From the NCBI GenBank assembly GCA_905182995.1, contig CAJJDP010000017.1, forward strand, positions 281,331-345,330: a stretch of DNA of 64,000 nt, read 5' to 3'. The translations under genes were made by a program, and so were the position numbers. Of this stretch, positions 23,311-36,827 are shown in pieces. The number at the start of each line of letters is the position of its first letter. Positions within the stretch are counted from its first letter, which is position 1. The stretch is from Paramecium octaurelia (taxonomy: Eukaryota > Ciliophora > Oligohymenophorea > Peniculida > Parameciidae). The notes beneath the pieces were generated by a model. The model was not told the origin of the DNA, did not search any database, and saw nothing but the letters and a program-made list of their open reading frames with translations.

Positions 23311-26300
23311 ATGAAATAAAACATTCAAAAACCTAAGTTTAGTCAGGTCATATTGAATTAGTATTATAAAGAGAAAGCAGAGCTTGATAGTTCTATAAAG
23401 CAAATTTAAAACAATATTAACCAAAAATTTGGGGAAAAATTAAATGTCAAAAACATTTTTGTATTATACTTTTAAACTTTAAATAATCTAAATGAATATA
23501 GATATATGGGATAAACATTACATTTAGAAGAAGAAATAAGGGAGTATTTATCAAGTCTTCCACTTTATACCTTTTTCCCTTAAAGGATTTGGGATTTTAG
23601 TTTTACAAGTACAATACTTTATTAATTTAGAATAATTCCTATCAAAGTTTTAAACTCTCAAAGAAGATGAAGTAATTAGGGTTGTTGTTCTAATTAAGAG
23701 CATACTTTAAGGAAAATTTAATAAATAATATTACTAATGGATTAATGCGACTCAAATGTAGGTTGGTAGTATCAAATTTCCATTTTAATATGACTTTGAA
23801 TTAGACTGTGCTATTGAAAGCCGAATTACTATGCAGTTTTAAGTTTTTCCCAAGAAATACCCTCTAATGGATAATTCAGATCATCCAACTTAATTTGATT
23901 TTATTCATGAATTGATATTTGTCGAGTTGAATGAAGGCTCTTATTAGAAAAACCCATAACCATATGAAAAATATCTTAAAGCTCAATAAAGCAAACCAAA
24001 CTTCTTTACCGACATGAAATTTATTTAAGAATAAGATAAAAAAAAAATTAAGTATTTAAGGGTTGGGGAATCCACTGAAAATCAATTCTTATTGTTTGGG
24101 CCAAGAATGTTTAAACCCTTGTTATGTTAGGGGAGTTAATTTAATTATAATCATAAGTTAAACCTATGGATGACAATAGAAGATGAAGAGAAATATTATA
24201 AGAAATTATAATAGATAGATGAATTAAGATAAAATAATTAGATGATAAGAAAGTATTGTTATTTACCTTCTTCATAATAACTATTAACCATCATAAAAAA
24301 CATCCCAAATTTCAGAGTAAAATTAACTGAAGAGTAAAGAAATGTGATTTCATATGGAGGTGATGCTTTAGTAATTGGTAGAAGTGGAACAGGTAAGACA
24401 ACATGTGCACTTTTAAAATTATTCTCTACAGACATTTTGTACAAATTGAGAATCAAATTAGATTAGATAAAATAATCATCTACAGATATTATATTATCAT
24501 AATAAGAATAGAATTCTTAATTAAAGACTATCTTTGTAACTGCAAGTCCATTATTAGCCTGTCAGGTGAAAAGATTATACGATTAATTAGTCACTAACAT
24601 CCAAAATGCAATTAATACTAAAAGACAAAGAGCAAAATAGGATTAATAAGTGAATCCTTAATCCTAAAACATAGATTTAGAATAGAGCACCTTCTAAATA
24701 ATTGAAGCACTTTAATAAAATGATAAAGATATTGATGATAATAATCAATAGGAAGTTTAGAATGATAATGAAATAGAAGATGAAGAGATCAATGAGTTTG
24801 AAAAAGAGATGGGAAAATTTAATAAATTTAGTGAAATTCAATAATTCCCAGTTTTCCTAACACTACGTAAATTATTGGCACTTATTGATTCTTCCCTTCT
24901 CCATTCTTTCTTTAAAGTCTATGGAGGATATTAAAATAAATTATCACAATGGCATAATGAATCCTCTGGTCTTATGACACTAGATAAAAACTAAACAGCT
25001 TAGCCTTTTAATGAAGATCTTCTATATAAGCATATTAGTCTAATTGACAATCAAGAATTCATTGAAACCAATTTACAAGAGGTCACATTGGAGGTTTTTG
25101 AGAGAGTGTTTTGGCCTAAGATCGTTAAAGAATTGAAGTAGGAGTATTATGATGTATCAACTTTTGATCCAACCTTGGTTTGGAGTGAAATTTGCACAAA
25201 AATCAAGGGTCATGAAACCTCGCATGAATATCCTGATAAATACATGAATTTTGAGAATTATTCTTATTACCATAGAGTATTATCAGAAGTATAGACAAAA
25301 TTACTTTATAAAGCATTTGAAACTTATGAAAGATTAAAACAAAGTTATGGATATTATGATTTGTTAGATATAGTTAATCATATTAATTATGAGTTATCTT
25401 AAGGGAATGATGTGATTGAGAGTGTGCATTATTTAATGTTGGATGAGCTTCAAGATGTTCCAAGAGCTGTTCTGGTATTATTGGACAGAATGGCAGAATT
25501 TGGTTTATTTTGTTGTGGAGACAATGCTTAGAACATCGCCAAAGGAATAGGCTTTAAGTTTTTTGAAGTATAAAACTGTATCTTAAACTACAGAGGTAGT
25601 CAAAGGAGAAGATAATCAAATCTAACATTATTCGATTTAAATATTAATTTCAGATCACACAATTAAATTCTGCAATTGGCCAACTCTGTTATCAGAGTCT
25701 TAGAGATTTGTTTCCCATACAAAATTGATAGATTAAAGAAGGAAACATCTGATTTAACTGGACCAAAGCCTGTTGTCCTATATACAGACTAACCTTAAGA
25801 CTTGTTATCTTATATTTAAGAGTTTTTCACTAATGACCGCAAGACAGTTGATTTTGGATGTAATTAAGCTATCATTGTTAAGGATCAAGAATCTAAAGAA
25901 AAATTACCTTAAGAACTGTAAAATGCATTGGTTCTTACAATATATGAAGCAAAAGGACTAGAATTTGATGATGTAATTCTGTACAATTTCTTTAATGATT
26001 GCACTACTTCTGTAGATGATTGGAAAATTTTGAATGACTTCGAAGTTGATTCAGTCTATATGACTGAAGAAGGATTTAAAAATTACTAAACAGGTACTCA
26101 ATATTACATATTTTATAGTTCATCAATCTGAAATTGTAACGTCTGATTACAATGCATAGAATAAATTGATCGAAATTAAATAGCTTAAGTTAAGGGGTGA
26201 CTTAAAAAAAATAAAATCCGTCTAGGATTCCTTTTCGGAATATATTTCTTTGTGTTAAGACCTGAAATAGTTGTATGTGGCTATAACCAGACCGAAGAAA

Positions 26301-29300
26301 AGGTTAATAATATTTGATCAGTCTATTAAAAAAAGATAGATAATGCAATCTATATGGGAGAAATTGGATGTGGTTACTATTGTTTAGAAAAAGAATATTT
26401 AGGTTTCTGACACTCAATTCATCCTTGAACATACTGTAGATAATTAGGCTAATTGGAAAAAGTAAGGATACAAAATGTTTAGACTCAACAATTATGATTA
26501 AGCAGCAAAGTGCTTTAAGTTTTCAGGTGATGAGATACTAGCAAAGAAATCCAAAGCCTATTTTTTGGCCACTTAAGCTAATATTTTTAATGAGAATAGA
26601 GAGAATTATATTGCAGCAGCAAAGTTATTTGAGGAGATTAATTTCCCTTTAAGAGCAGCATAATGTTATTTTTCAGGTAAAGAATATATCAAAGCTTATG
26701 AATAATATAAATAAACTGATTGTAAAGGTGAAACTGCTGAGTCTGCATATTTTGCTGGCTATTTTGAAGAGGCTGCAAATCTATTTTATTAGATCGATGA
26801 CATTAGAAGAGCACTAGATTGCTATAAGAAAGCCAATAATTGGCAAAGAATTATTGAATTATTAAATTTGCATAAGAATGAATTTCCAATTGAAGAAAGA
26901 ATGGCTTTCTTGAATAAATTCTTTCCTAGTTTTCTTTAAGAAATGACAGATTAGATTGAGTAATAGGAAAAAGAAATGGAGGAGTAATCTTTAAATGAGG
27001 AGCCATGCATAATCGAAGAAGATGTTTAAGATTAATCTTAAAGTTTCTAAATTGAGAATTCTTAGATAAATGAATCGCAATAAGTCGAGAACCCTGAAAA
27101 CAATCTTGAAACATCCTAAGTGAGCATAGTAAAACAAGAAAAATAAGATATAATTGAAATTGATGACTCAGAGTCTTTTTAAGTTCAAAATGAGGAATCC
27201 TTTGATCATCTCTCAATGTTTGATCCAGAAGATGAATGGTTGAAAAATAAATAAAACTCCTTAATCAAATCTATTGCTACTTCTAGTGTCGAATCACAGT
27301 TTTCAAATGTTCTATTATTGAATTAGCCATCTAACGTTTCACTCTTAAAATCCAGGTCTAATATCTTTATTAAGAATAATGTTTTACAGTAATTGGTTTA
27401 AAAATTTTAATTCTTTTCTGATGAATTCAAGACTCACATCGAAAAGCAGACACATAAGGCTACTCTCCTGTCAAATAGAACTGGGGATGAGAAGGAGTTT
27501 GACCATATGATCAACTTCTTATATGATTTGGATAATATAGATATTGATACCATCTACTTGATTCTAGATCTATTAGAGCAATTCAAAAGTTATAAATTAT
27601 GCATTTATGTTTGCAACTAATTCAAATTGGCTTAATATATAGGTAGATACTTAGTATCGTTGGCTTCACTCTACACTCCATTAACAAGGAACTCCTTGAA
27701 GGATAATTATTAAATTATTATAAATAAACTCTATAGAAAGCAAATACTATAATAAGCAGCAGTTTCCTAGTTGGCTATTAATAATATTTTAGAATCTATA
27801 AATCCTGTGTTCTTATAATTTAAATTTGAAGAACACCTTAATTTATCCAATAGTTTTGGAATTACTTGTTACAAAGAATTGATTGGCTTAGGGTATTGGA
27901 AGACTGTCATCTATCAACTAAATTATGAACATGCATTCAACTTGTGCAAATCATTTAATAATTATTCAGATATTGTTAATGTGATAGAGAAAGTCAAGGA
28001 AAATAGAAATAATAAACTACTTAGTGAATAGGAATAGTTTAACTAGAATAAATACTAATATTTTATAGACATCTAAGATGCTCTTTAGACAAAAAATTCA
28101 AAATTCAACCCTATATTTTCAACTACTATTAAATACTTTGATAATAAAAGATAATTGACTCAAGATATTATAGAAGATATTATTAAAAATAGTCAAATAA
28201 AAAATAGTTCAAATCTAAATTACACTTAATAGTTGAATTAAATAGAATCAATAATTCTATCTCATCTAATCATACAGACGAGTGGTGCACATGAAAAAAA
28301 AAAAGTAGATCTCACATTACTTGTTGAAATTACCATTTACTTTTTAAATCAGATTCAACTATTTTGTAAAAATTCAAATATTATTGATTCATTCGCATTC
28401 CTGTATCAGTTTTCATTACCTTAAGGAGAAATCATGGATCACTATTCTTAATATACTCTTGTATATTTGACTTCTGGTCTAATGTAAGTTTTACACTAAT
28501 CGTAAAAAGAAGTATAAAAGGATCAAACTTAAGTATCATAATAGGAATTAAAATTTATTGATATTGGATTTGAATATGTTTTGACTCCTTATCATGTGGT
28601 TTTGAAGGCTATTTATAAATCCTTTATTTAGACTCTTTCTGATCAATTCTTCAAATTATCGGAGTCAATTAAAACTTATTACCTTATATATGAGAAAATA
28701 GGTGAAAAATAGTAATACTCTTAAATTGTATATAGAAATCATTTTTTACCAATCTTTTAATAATTGTATTACTTAGAATAAAAACAAAAGAATGTATTAC
28801 CTATTATTTTTCTTCCTAAAACAGTCAACCTCTAAAAATTCAAAAATTTCAATGATTCACCAATTAGAAATATGGAAATTGATAGACATTCATCTTCAAT
28901 TTTAAATTAAATTAAATCCCTTCATTAATTAGATTTTACCAAGATATTAATCAAGACCAATATTAGAAATCCAAATTTACCCTCTTAAATTAAATAATTC
29001 CTTATAAATGAAAGCATATCGCTCCTTCAAAAGCCATAAGATAAATTAAGTCATCAGAAAGTAATTTTAGCTATAAACATACTAAATTATGTCAACGAAT
29101 TACCCTTGGCTATTTTTACACTTTAATAAATGAAGAAGCCAATCTTGATTAATCCTTATATTAAATATATGGAATTCCTAGAATGTTAAGAATATAATAT
29201 TACTGATGATCTTTTTGGTTGTTTTGCAGAATTCAGTGCTGATCTTTAGAGTTAATTATACTTAGATGAATGGCTCTATCACTTAATAAGGGTCGGGTTA

Positions 29301-30390
29301 ACTATTCTGGTTTCAATTCTAGAAGAGAAGAAGCTCTAAATATGCATACCTTATATCTATGTTGAATTTTTAAAAGAGGTAGAAGATCACAAAATTCAGT
29401 CACCTATATTTAAAATTTAAAATGAGGAGTTACTTGTAGAGTATTTATATCTTTTAGGATAATTCCTAGATAATTGCAATTCTGAGCATTACGAATATCA
29501 CGCTAATTTATTGCTTATCATTTTTATTATCAATTTACCTGTTTTGACAAAAGAAGCTATTGAATAAATAGGTAAAATAATAGAATTTGATTCAAAATAT
29601 AAGTTTTACTAAAGACTTAAGTTAATAATATTGAAAGACCTGTAAGTTAGGTAAAATGAATACATTAAACCAAACCACTCATTATTCATAAACCATTATT
29701 TAGACTTGCCAATCACCAATCTATAGATAGTCAATAAATATAATTAAAATTAACTTGAATAACTTTATAATACTTGTTTATAAAATTGGGAAAGATATTA
29801 AAACTAGTCAGATACTATAAAATAGAATGGATTAAACTTAATGAGAAAATGGTTAAACCATAAACAATTTCTAGCCAAATCAAAATATTTACAGAAGCCT
29901 GTCCCCAAGTTTTAACTATAAACTTATATTGTTAAATTTTAACAATTTTACTAGTTGAAACTTCAATAACTTTATAAAAATTTGAATAACAAAGATATCA
30001 AAACAGAAAATAACATTAAGGAAGCATTTGCAATATAAGAGTAAGACTTATTTATATTTTAGGGATATCTTAAACCAAAGACATGGAGCAGTTGATTCTA
30101 TAGACCTTCATTTTTGTAATTCGTTATTAGAAAAACTTTCTTAATTGAATCTTGAAATTCTGAAGGGAGTTAATGTAAGCTAATAATTAATCGAATTATC
30201 TAATGAATTAGTTGGTTGGAAAGAGAATATCAAAACGAATTAAGACCTATAAGATGAATTATTTACTAGGAATAAAGAGTTACTAGCAATAAAATGGAAA
30301 AATTTGAAGTCAGGTATAAAATTAAAGAAGAGAGTTGTTAAAAAAGTAGAAATGCAAACAATTCAAGAAGAGGAAGAAGAACAATAATGA
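23311..30390 (+). CDS. UvrD-like superfamily 1 helicase, TRANK1-type, 2336 residues
   Basis: Three introns (22, 25 and 22 nt) and one frame of 2336 residues. The helicase core lies at about residues 340-990. Motif I is VIGRSGTGKTTCA near 350; motif II LDELQDVPRAVLVLLDRM near 700; motif III CGDNAQNIAKGIGFKF; motif IV NFRSHNQILQLANSVIRV; motif V YEAKGLEFDDVILYN; motif VI LYVAITRPKKRLIIFD near 975. This arrangement is that of TRANK1 (lupus brain antigen 1) and its fungal relatives. The helicase is followed by TPR-like helices (YIAAAKLFEEINFPLRAAQC, YFAGYFEEAANLF), an acidic segment and about 1000 residues of helical sequence. TRANK1's role is not established; ATP-driven strand separation is inferred from motifs only. 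Confidence 0.88.
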
Positions 30391-30541
30391 GCTTAGTAAT
30401 ATTTAATAAATAATAATATTATTTCTATAATCTATGATAGCAGAGTATGGTTAAATATATAGTAATGACAAATAATTGATAGTATGAATTTCTGCTATGA
30501 TAATGTGATCTAATGATAATTCATTTTGTTTTTAGATTTCT

Positions 30542-31466
30542 TCACTTTGCATTTTTATTATCTTCATTATTAGATAAGGTCTTGTATAAATATTTTAAAG
30601 CGAATATAGAAAATGCCTATTTTATGTATTTATTAATACTGTTCCACCAATTGTTAAGAGTATTCCTATAAATTTTAAAAAGTATTAGTCAGCTTCAAAG
30701 TATTCAATAATTTATTCCTTGCTCACACCAAAATATTTAGGAGCATTTATGATAAATGTATTTTACACTTTATCCCAAACAACTTTGCCATAAACACAAA
30801 TAAAAGTTCCTTCACATAAAATGTCTTCATCTATTTCCACTCCAATTTTTGAAATAGTTGTCAAAAATTTATTTAGCTTTCCTTCTTTAAATTCTGCCTT
30901 TTCTACATCTCTAATATTATTACATGTCTTACGTTTAAGGCTCTCTCACTATTGATCTAATTTCAGGAGGATTTAAAATTTGATCTGTTTATTAATGTTT
31001 TAAGACTTTAGGCAAAACTATTGTGCCAGAAAAATTGTTTATCAGCAAGGTTTCATTTGTTTTTAGATGCGATTGCAAAATAAAAGAATCTGTTGTGTTT
31101 GTTGTTTTGCTGGTTTATCTTCTTTATTATGTTTTTCTTCCATTGTTTTCTACAACCTCTATTTCATAACTCGATCTCTTTATATAAACCCCTGTATATT
31201 TGCTATTTGCACTTTTTAGCATTTCTGTGTTTTAGACAACCTCGCCTTCAACAAACAAACTTACTGAATTATCATCTGTTAACAAAAAGGTATCCCTTTA
31301 AAAATTAAATGTTATACTTTAGTAAGGAAACAGTAACACTCCTCTAATTTTTAAGAGTATCTAATTCAATTTGATTTTTATTAACTTTAGCCTTATTTAA
31401 TTTATATATAAGGCCAACAATAGCTCCACTTAAAGCGCAAAGAACAAATTTAGTGAAATCTTTCAT
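30542..31466 (-). CDS. MUL1/GIDE-like membrane protein lacking a RING
   Basis: A 285-residue protein with introns of 22, 22 and 23 nt. It has an N-terminal membrane helix (FVLCALSGAIVGLIY), then a GIDE-type region (SLFVEGEVVQNTEMLKSA; TFICVYGKVVWDKVQNTF; IINAPKYFGVSKEQIIEYFE), then a second membrane helix (FLKFIGILLTIGGTAFSIF). The same order occurs in MUL1/MAPL, whose GIDE domain faces the mitochondrial intermembrane space. In MUL1 the second helix is followed by a cytoplasmic RING; here the protein ends after about 20 polar residues (YKTLSNNEDNKNAK). So this copy should not be an E3 ligase by itself. It is convergent with the helicase gene, whose stop lies 151 nt away. Confidence 0.75.
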
Positions 31467-32106
31467 TTTATATAAAATTATATTATAATATTAATTAATA
31501 AAAAAATGATGATTTATTATCATAAGTCTCAAAATATTGATTTAATTGGAATACTTGATTACATTGATTGAAAAATGATTAACAAATTACCATTTAAGTT
31601 TAACAATTGTTTTTATTCAATTAATAATATTAATTACTATCATTATAAGTGTAATTAAACATCAAATTATGACCATAATAATGTTACATTAATAGCTTGC
31701 GATTGGCTATTTAATAATAATGTTTGGTATCTAAATAATTAAAATCATATATTTTAATATCTAAATGCATAAGATCTAAAGTTAATAAATGTCTCAAAAT
31801 ATTTTGATCTTAAATGAGTATGACTGAACTATTTTGTAGAAATATTCTAATATAAAACAATTATATATTTCCATTATGAACCATAAAACATACTTTTTGT
31901 GATCACCTAATCCTTTTATTAAAATACTTTAGATGATATAATGATATTAAGTATTAAAGATCTCCAATTTTCTCTTTAGTAATATATGTTAATTTTTGAT
32001 ATTTTATATTTAGATAACAAAAATAGTTTTAGAAATTTGAAAAATAAGAAAACTTCTTCTTTCAAAATGATTAGAATCTATACAATTTAAAATAGGCAAT
32101 CATTAT
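31467..32106. other. Intergenic, nothing recognised
   Basis: 640 nt between two minus-strand genes. Very AT-rich; no coding frame with convincing composition. Confidence 0.4.
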
Positions 32107-34935
32107 TCATTTCTTACTTAAAGGCAGCTTAATTGATACTTTGTTAGGGTATGTCATTAGCTTCACTTTTCCTATTAAGGCCTCTCTAATTAAATCAGTA
32201 ATTTATTAGATTTTGGCAACATTATATTTTTACAAGAGATTTAATTCAATATCTAAATTAATAGCAGGTTATCCTATTATGGAAAGCCTAAAACTTATTT
32301 TCATATTATACCAACTCTTCCCAAGAGGAGTGGGGACAAAACATAATCTAACCCTACTTGTAAAAGTAGTAATTGTAATCCTAATTTCAATAGGCACTTA
32401 ATATTCCTTAGGCCATGTAAGGAGGAAATTTGTACTTAAGACAATTAAAACTTTCCCCCTAAAAGATAAGTCTAAGTCGCATAGAAACTGAAATCTATCA
32501 AAAATAATACTTCATTAGCATCCTATCTTAGTGCTTATATATCAGATAATGATGGAGAATCCCCAATAATCTTTAAATCAGATACGTTAATCTCTGATAG
32601 CATTGCAGCTCTTTTGTTATTTAGTGTCCTATGTAATACTTTTTTAATTTTCCCTTTAAAATACTGACTTTCCTTCCAATCATTGGCTAATACTTTTAAG
32701 AGTTTTTATAGTAATAACGATGTAGTACTTACATCAATATCTTCTACCATTTCTTCATTTTGACAAATAGTGACTTCTTTCTCATTTTAAATTACTTACT
32801 CCTTACTTTCATTCTCTAAGATTTCTCTTTATTACATAATCTAAATATTTTCAGTTGCTAAATTTAATAGTAAATTTACTTTCATCAACTATCATTCTTA
32901 AATTAGTAAATATTTAAATAGCAAATCTCCCCAAATCTTCAATTAATATTTTTTTCATTTTAGCTACTTATTTATTGTGTTTATTGAGAATATCTTCTAT
33001 TTTCTTTAAAGTATACCCTTACAATGAAATTAGGGTTTTTTTATCTTCTATTAATTTTGTCTACTATTCTCTAAGATCATCCTCTTTCAAATTACTCATC
33101 TTTTGAACTTTAGATACAGTTTAACCAATAGTTGCATAAAATTTACCAAAATTTAAGGATTTCACTTCTGACATATTTTATTTCATCTCATTAAAAAAAT
33201 GTTAAGCTGCTTTCTTTGTTTTAGATTTATCGACTTAATCATTTTGATACTACTCAAGTGCTTTTTCATCAGTGCTAAGACTTTGCAACTTTTTTAAATC
33301 TCTTAATGCACAAGTTTCAAGTTCTTTACCAATTGACATCTCTAATCTACATTTAGCAATATCCTATCGTTTTCTTTCTATTTAGTCTACAAGTTGTTTA
33401 TTTGAGTCTTTAATTATTTGAATAACACCCACTAAACTTGAAAACAGAACATTGAAAATATCTGCTACTTCTTTTTTTTCTAATTCAATTTGCAACTTGA
33501 CTAGTGTAAAATCTTTATCTATTAATTTTTGATTAAAAATTTAGATAGTATCTCTAAAGAAGTACTCCAATTCTTCATTATACTTTTACACTATTTACCA
33601 TTATTAAAGTAAATAAGTAGTTTGTCTTTAACATTCCTTAATTTATTCATTGATATCAAGTTCAGCTATTTAATTTTATTATTAATTCTCCAACACCTGC
33701 TTTTGAGGGGATTTTGGACTCCTGTGTTATCTCGAGGGGTATATTTAATCTAATATATAAATGGGAGATATCATTACAATAATCTTCATCCATAATTACT
33801 ATTAAGGTGGAGATCTAAGTCTAAAATTAACTGGCATAATTCTCAGATGTTATTAAAAATGCTTGGAAACCTTGTTTTATAAATACAACTCTTGATTCTT
33901 CATAACTAAGCTAGAAAAGGTGCATCTTTTGATTAAATTCATTGATTTCTATTTAATTTTCTTTGATTTTATCTCTGGCATCTGTTAATTTCAATCTTAT
34001 GGTATCTGATTGTTGCATTTGCAATTTGACTTTCATTTCGCTTTTAATGATTTGTGTTGGATCATCTTTCCTTTTTAGCATTTCTTAATGAGCTAAAGTG
34101 AAGGATTACAAATCCTTTTCAATTTAATTGAATTCATTTAGAATCTTTTAATAACATTGATAGCATTCGACCGTTTGATATTTTAATTTCTTTCTTTGTT
34201 TTCTGATTTCCTCTACTTCTTTCGTGTAGGTTTTCCTGAGTGATACTAATTGAATACTCACTTTGTTTATATCTGAGGCAATTTCAATATGGTATTGACT
34301 AATTTATTTTAACACTTTCTTGAAGTCTTTCCATTAAGGTAAGAACAAAAATAACTTAGAACTCAACTAGATTCCAGTAAGTTGTTGAATAATTTCGTTT
34401 CCTTCTTCAGAATATTTATCGATACTATTAATTTCATTTTCAGAAAGTAATTTACTATCTAATTCGTTTAATTGTGAACCGAATTATTGTTCAGATTCCT
34501 TATATTTTGATAATTAATACCTTGATCCCTTCCAAAAAATCCATATAGACATCAAGTTTCTTTAAGAATTTTTTTCTATATAATTTTTAGACAGAAATTT
34601 GTTAGGATATTTAAGTATCCTCTTATTTAGGTTATGGATTTTCAATTTGCAATTCGGTGTTGAATTTATTTATATAGTGTTTTCTCTTCTATTTAACTGG
34701 ATGCAAATATTCTTCGAAGTTTTGCTTAACTTTTAATTGACATGAATATTTTACCACTGGTGATGGTAATCTTATAATTCTAATGCTGTTTTTTAAGATA
34801 TTCCATAATGTAGTTATATTGAACACAAAGTATAGTAAAACATCCAATTATAAAGCCAATGAAAAAGGAATAATTGTACCATTGAAGAAATGAAGCAATA
34901 ATTGCTCCAAAAAGTATTTTATTTGTTAATTACAT
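32107..34935 (-). CDS. SMP-domain lipid-transfer protein with BAR-like coiled coil and N-terminal membrane hairpin
   Basis: 900 residues, five introns (25, 22, 28, 22 and 29 nt), all needed for the frame. Residues about 5-45 are two hydrophobic stretches (KILFGAIIASFL, FFIGFIIGCFTILCV), likely an ER hairpin. Residues about 60-330 are F-BAR/BAR-like helices with a kinked WKDFKKVLKQISQYHIE segment and the LRKTYTKEVEEIRKQRKKLK pattern. More coiled coil follows. The last 210 residues form an SMP domain: SDLKIIGDSPSLSDIQALR, VLFLIDFSFYATQTYLLGG, RLCFVPTPLGKSWYNMKI, QPAINLDIELN and TYPNKVSIKLPL. SMP domains move lipids at membrane contact sites (as in TEX2, PDZD8, Mmm1). Start codon is only 9 nt from that of the divergent GRIP gene. 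Confidence 0.8.
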
Positions 34936-34944
34936 AAATTATTA

Positions 34945-36099
34945 ATGGAAGAAAAAATTGAATAACAAAAATAATTAATAATTAAAGCTAAATTAACCAT
35001 CGATAAGTTAAGAGCAGAATTAGCAGAGAAAACTCAATAATTATAGGAAGAAAAACAAAAAAACGAAAATCTAGAATAGATAGTAAATAAATATTTGGGA
35101 GATGAAAAGAAAATTGTGTGCGAAAGGGTTTTAGCCAAAGTCAAAGTAGAAGAAATAGAATGGATATGTATTAAAAATAATGGAATTGAATGGGTAAGGG
35201 AAAGCGAATTCAACAAACAACTAAATTCTTAATTGCATGAAGATATTAAATTACTAGATTATTCTAAATCCAAAGATGATATTTTGGTTGTTGCATAATA
35301 ATACGATTAGAGAATGAAAATATTGTAATAAGAATGTTTTTAGAGTGAGAAGAAAAAATAAGAAATTCTAACTTTATTCAATGATTTGTAAAACGAATTT
35401 GACAAATATAAATAGGAAATCATGCAAAATATTAATGAAGTAGTTAACTAATCTGAATAAATCAGAGAAACTACTTTAACCTTAGTCGATTAAAGTGCAG
35501 ATTGTGAAGCAAAGATTAAATTACTATTGCTGCAATTATTGAAAGTAAATTAATATATAAGCTAAGTCTTGTAGTCCATAATTACATTCCCTTAAATAAC
35601 ACTTAATTACTTTGAATTAAACAATTTATGAATTGATCTAATAGTAATAGGAGCAAAGTAATTTGATAGAGTAACAAGGAAAGGAGCATAAATAAAGAAT
35701 ACTTGAAATAGAGGAAGAAAGAAAAATGGAGCGAGAACAAAGTATTTTTATATATAATTTAAAACAGAAATCTAGCATTTTGAAAATGGTAGATAGTAAA
35801 TCTAATTATTAGAGAATACTATTGATTAAATTACTAAGGAATTGAGAGAAAAAAATATTAAAATTGATAGATTATGTCAAGAGAATTAAAAGAATGCAAA
35901 TATTTAATATATTAAGAATGTTATCATACGATTTTTTACAGAGGAATATTCAGTAATTATTTCAATTAATCTTAAGGTGAAACAAAAAACAATTCCTGTG
36001 ATTGCTACTGTATTACAATTTACGGAAGCAGAACATGCAATTGTTCAATAGGCATGGGAAAGGGATTCGAAGTCTTTTTTGAGTAGGATTTTCAAATGA
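34945..36099 (+). CDS. GRIP-domain golgin
   Basis: A 368-residue Golgi tether with two introns (22 nt ending AAG, 26 nt ending CAG). Residues 1-310 are coiled coil (IKAKLTIDKLRAELAEKTQ, RKMEREQKIQHFENGRQQ). The C-terminus is a GRIP domain: NANIQYIKNVIIRFF, with the Tyr used to bind Arl1-type GTPases, then TIPVIATVLQFTEAEHAIV and a short basic tail (RIFK). GRIP domains bring golgins to trans-Golgi membranes, so this should be a peripheral TGN tether. It is short for a golgin (animal ones exceed 700). It is transcribed divergently from the SMP gene with almost no space between start codons. Confidence 0.87.
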
Positions 36100-36158
36100 G
36101 AATAGTAATTAATTATTATCTATTTGTCTTATTATTATGATGAACAATAACATTAATT

Positions 36159-36827
36159 TCAGAAGAAATACTTTACATATGAATTTTTTAATTTTAGAGA
36201 AGTTAATTCAAAAAGTCTCTGAAAATTATCGCTCTTTTCTTTCTCATTAGCCATGAATCCTTTATATGTTGTTTACTACAATTTTTTAGCATCTTTTAAT
36301 TATTCTAACTCCTTTTGTATCCATTCTTATAACTTAAGATTAGATAGTTCTGTAACTCGAGGTTTGTTAATTTGTTTTGGCTCCTCCAATAATTATGGGA
36401 GAGGCATTTGAGGTTCTTAATCTATGCTTTTACTTTTGTATTATCTTATAGGTATTCGAGCAGTCGGTTGTTTACTCATGTCTACAACAGACTTATGTAC
36501 TAGAGAACTTTCATTAAGTTTGTAATAGCCTATTGGAGGATGTTCTACTTTAATCAATTAATAGGGAATCAATCTTTTGGTTTTGCTTCTTTCAATAGAT
36601 TTGATTTATTGTTTAGGATTAAGTACAAAAAATTTCTAAAGTTTCTATTCTCTTCTCATTAATCTGGGCAATTTTTAATTACTATTCTTCTTGACTTCTG
36701 GCAATTCAACAGGTACATTGACAAGGATGCCTTTTTCAAAATCATATTAAGATGATATTCCTAAAGCTTAATTTACATTATGATTGATATTTGATAAACT
36801 GGATTAACGAGACAAAATGCCTTTCAT
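36159..36827 (-). CDS. Unrecognised 222-residue basic protein
   Basis: An intronless minus-strand frame, MKGILSRQSSLSNINHNVNQ to TGA. It is basic, Gln- and Pro-rich. It contains EHPPIGYYKLNESSLVHKSV followed by VDMSKQPTARIP, a short P-I-G-Y-Y block reminiscent of the PGxY-type motifs of axonemal-associated proteins, but one copy is not enough to assign it. The C-terminal third is a predicted amphipathic helix (LQEWIQKELEQLKDAKKLQQ). It converges with the GRIP gene (59 nt between stops). Confidence 0.62.

Noticed and set aside
31093-31308. Plus-strand open frame rich in Phe and Leu
   Set aside because: Antisense shadow of the MUL1-like gene.
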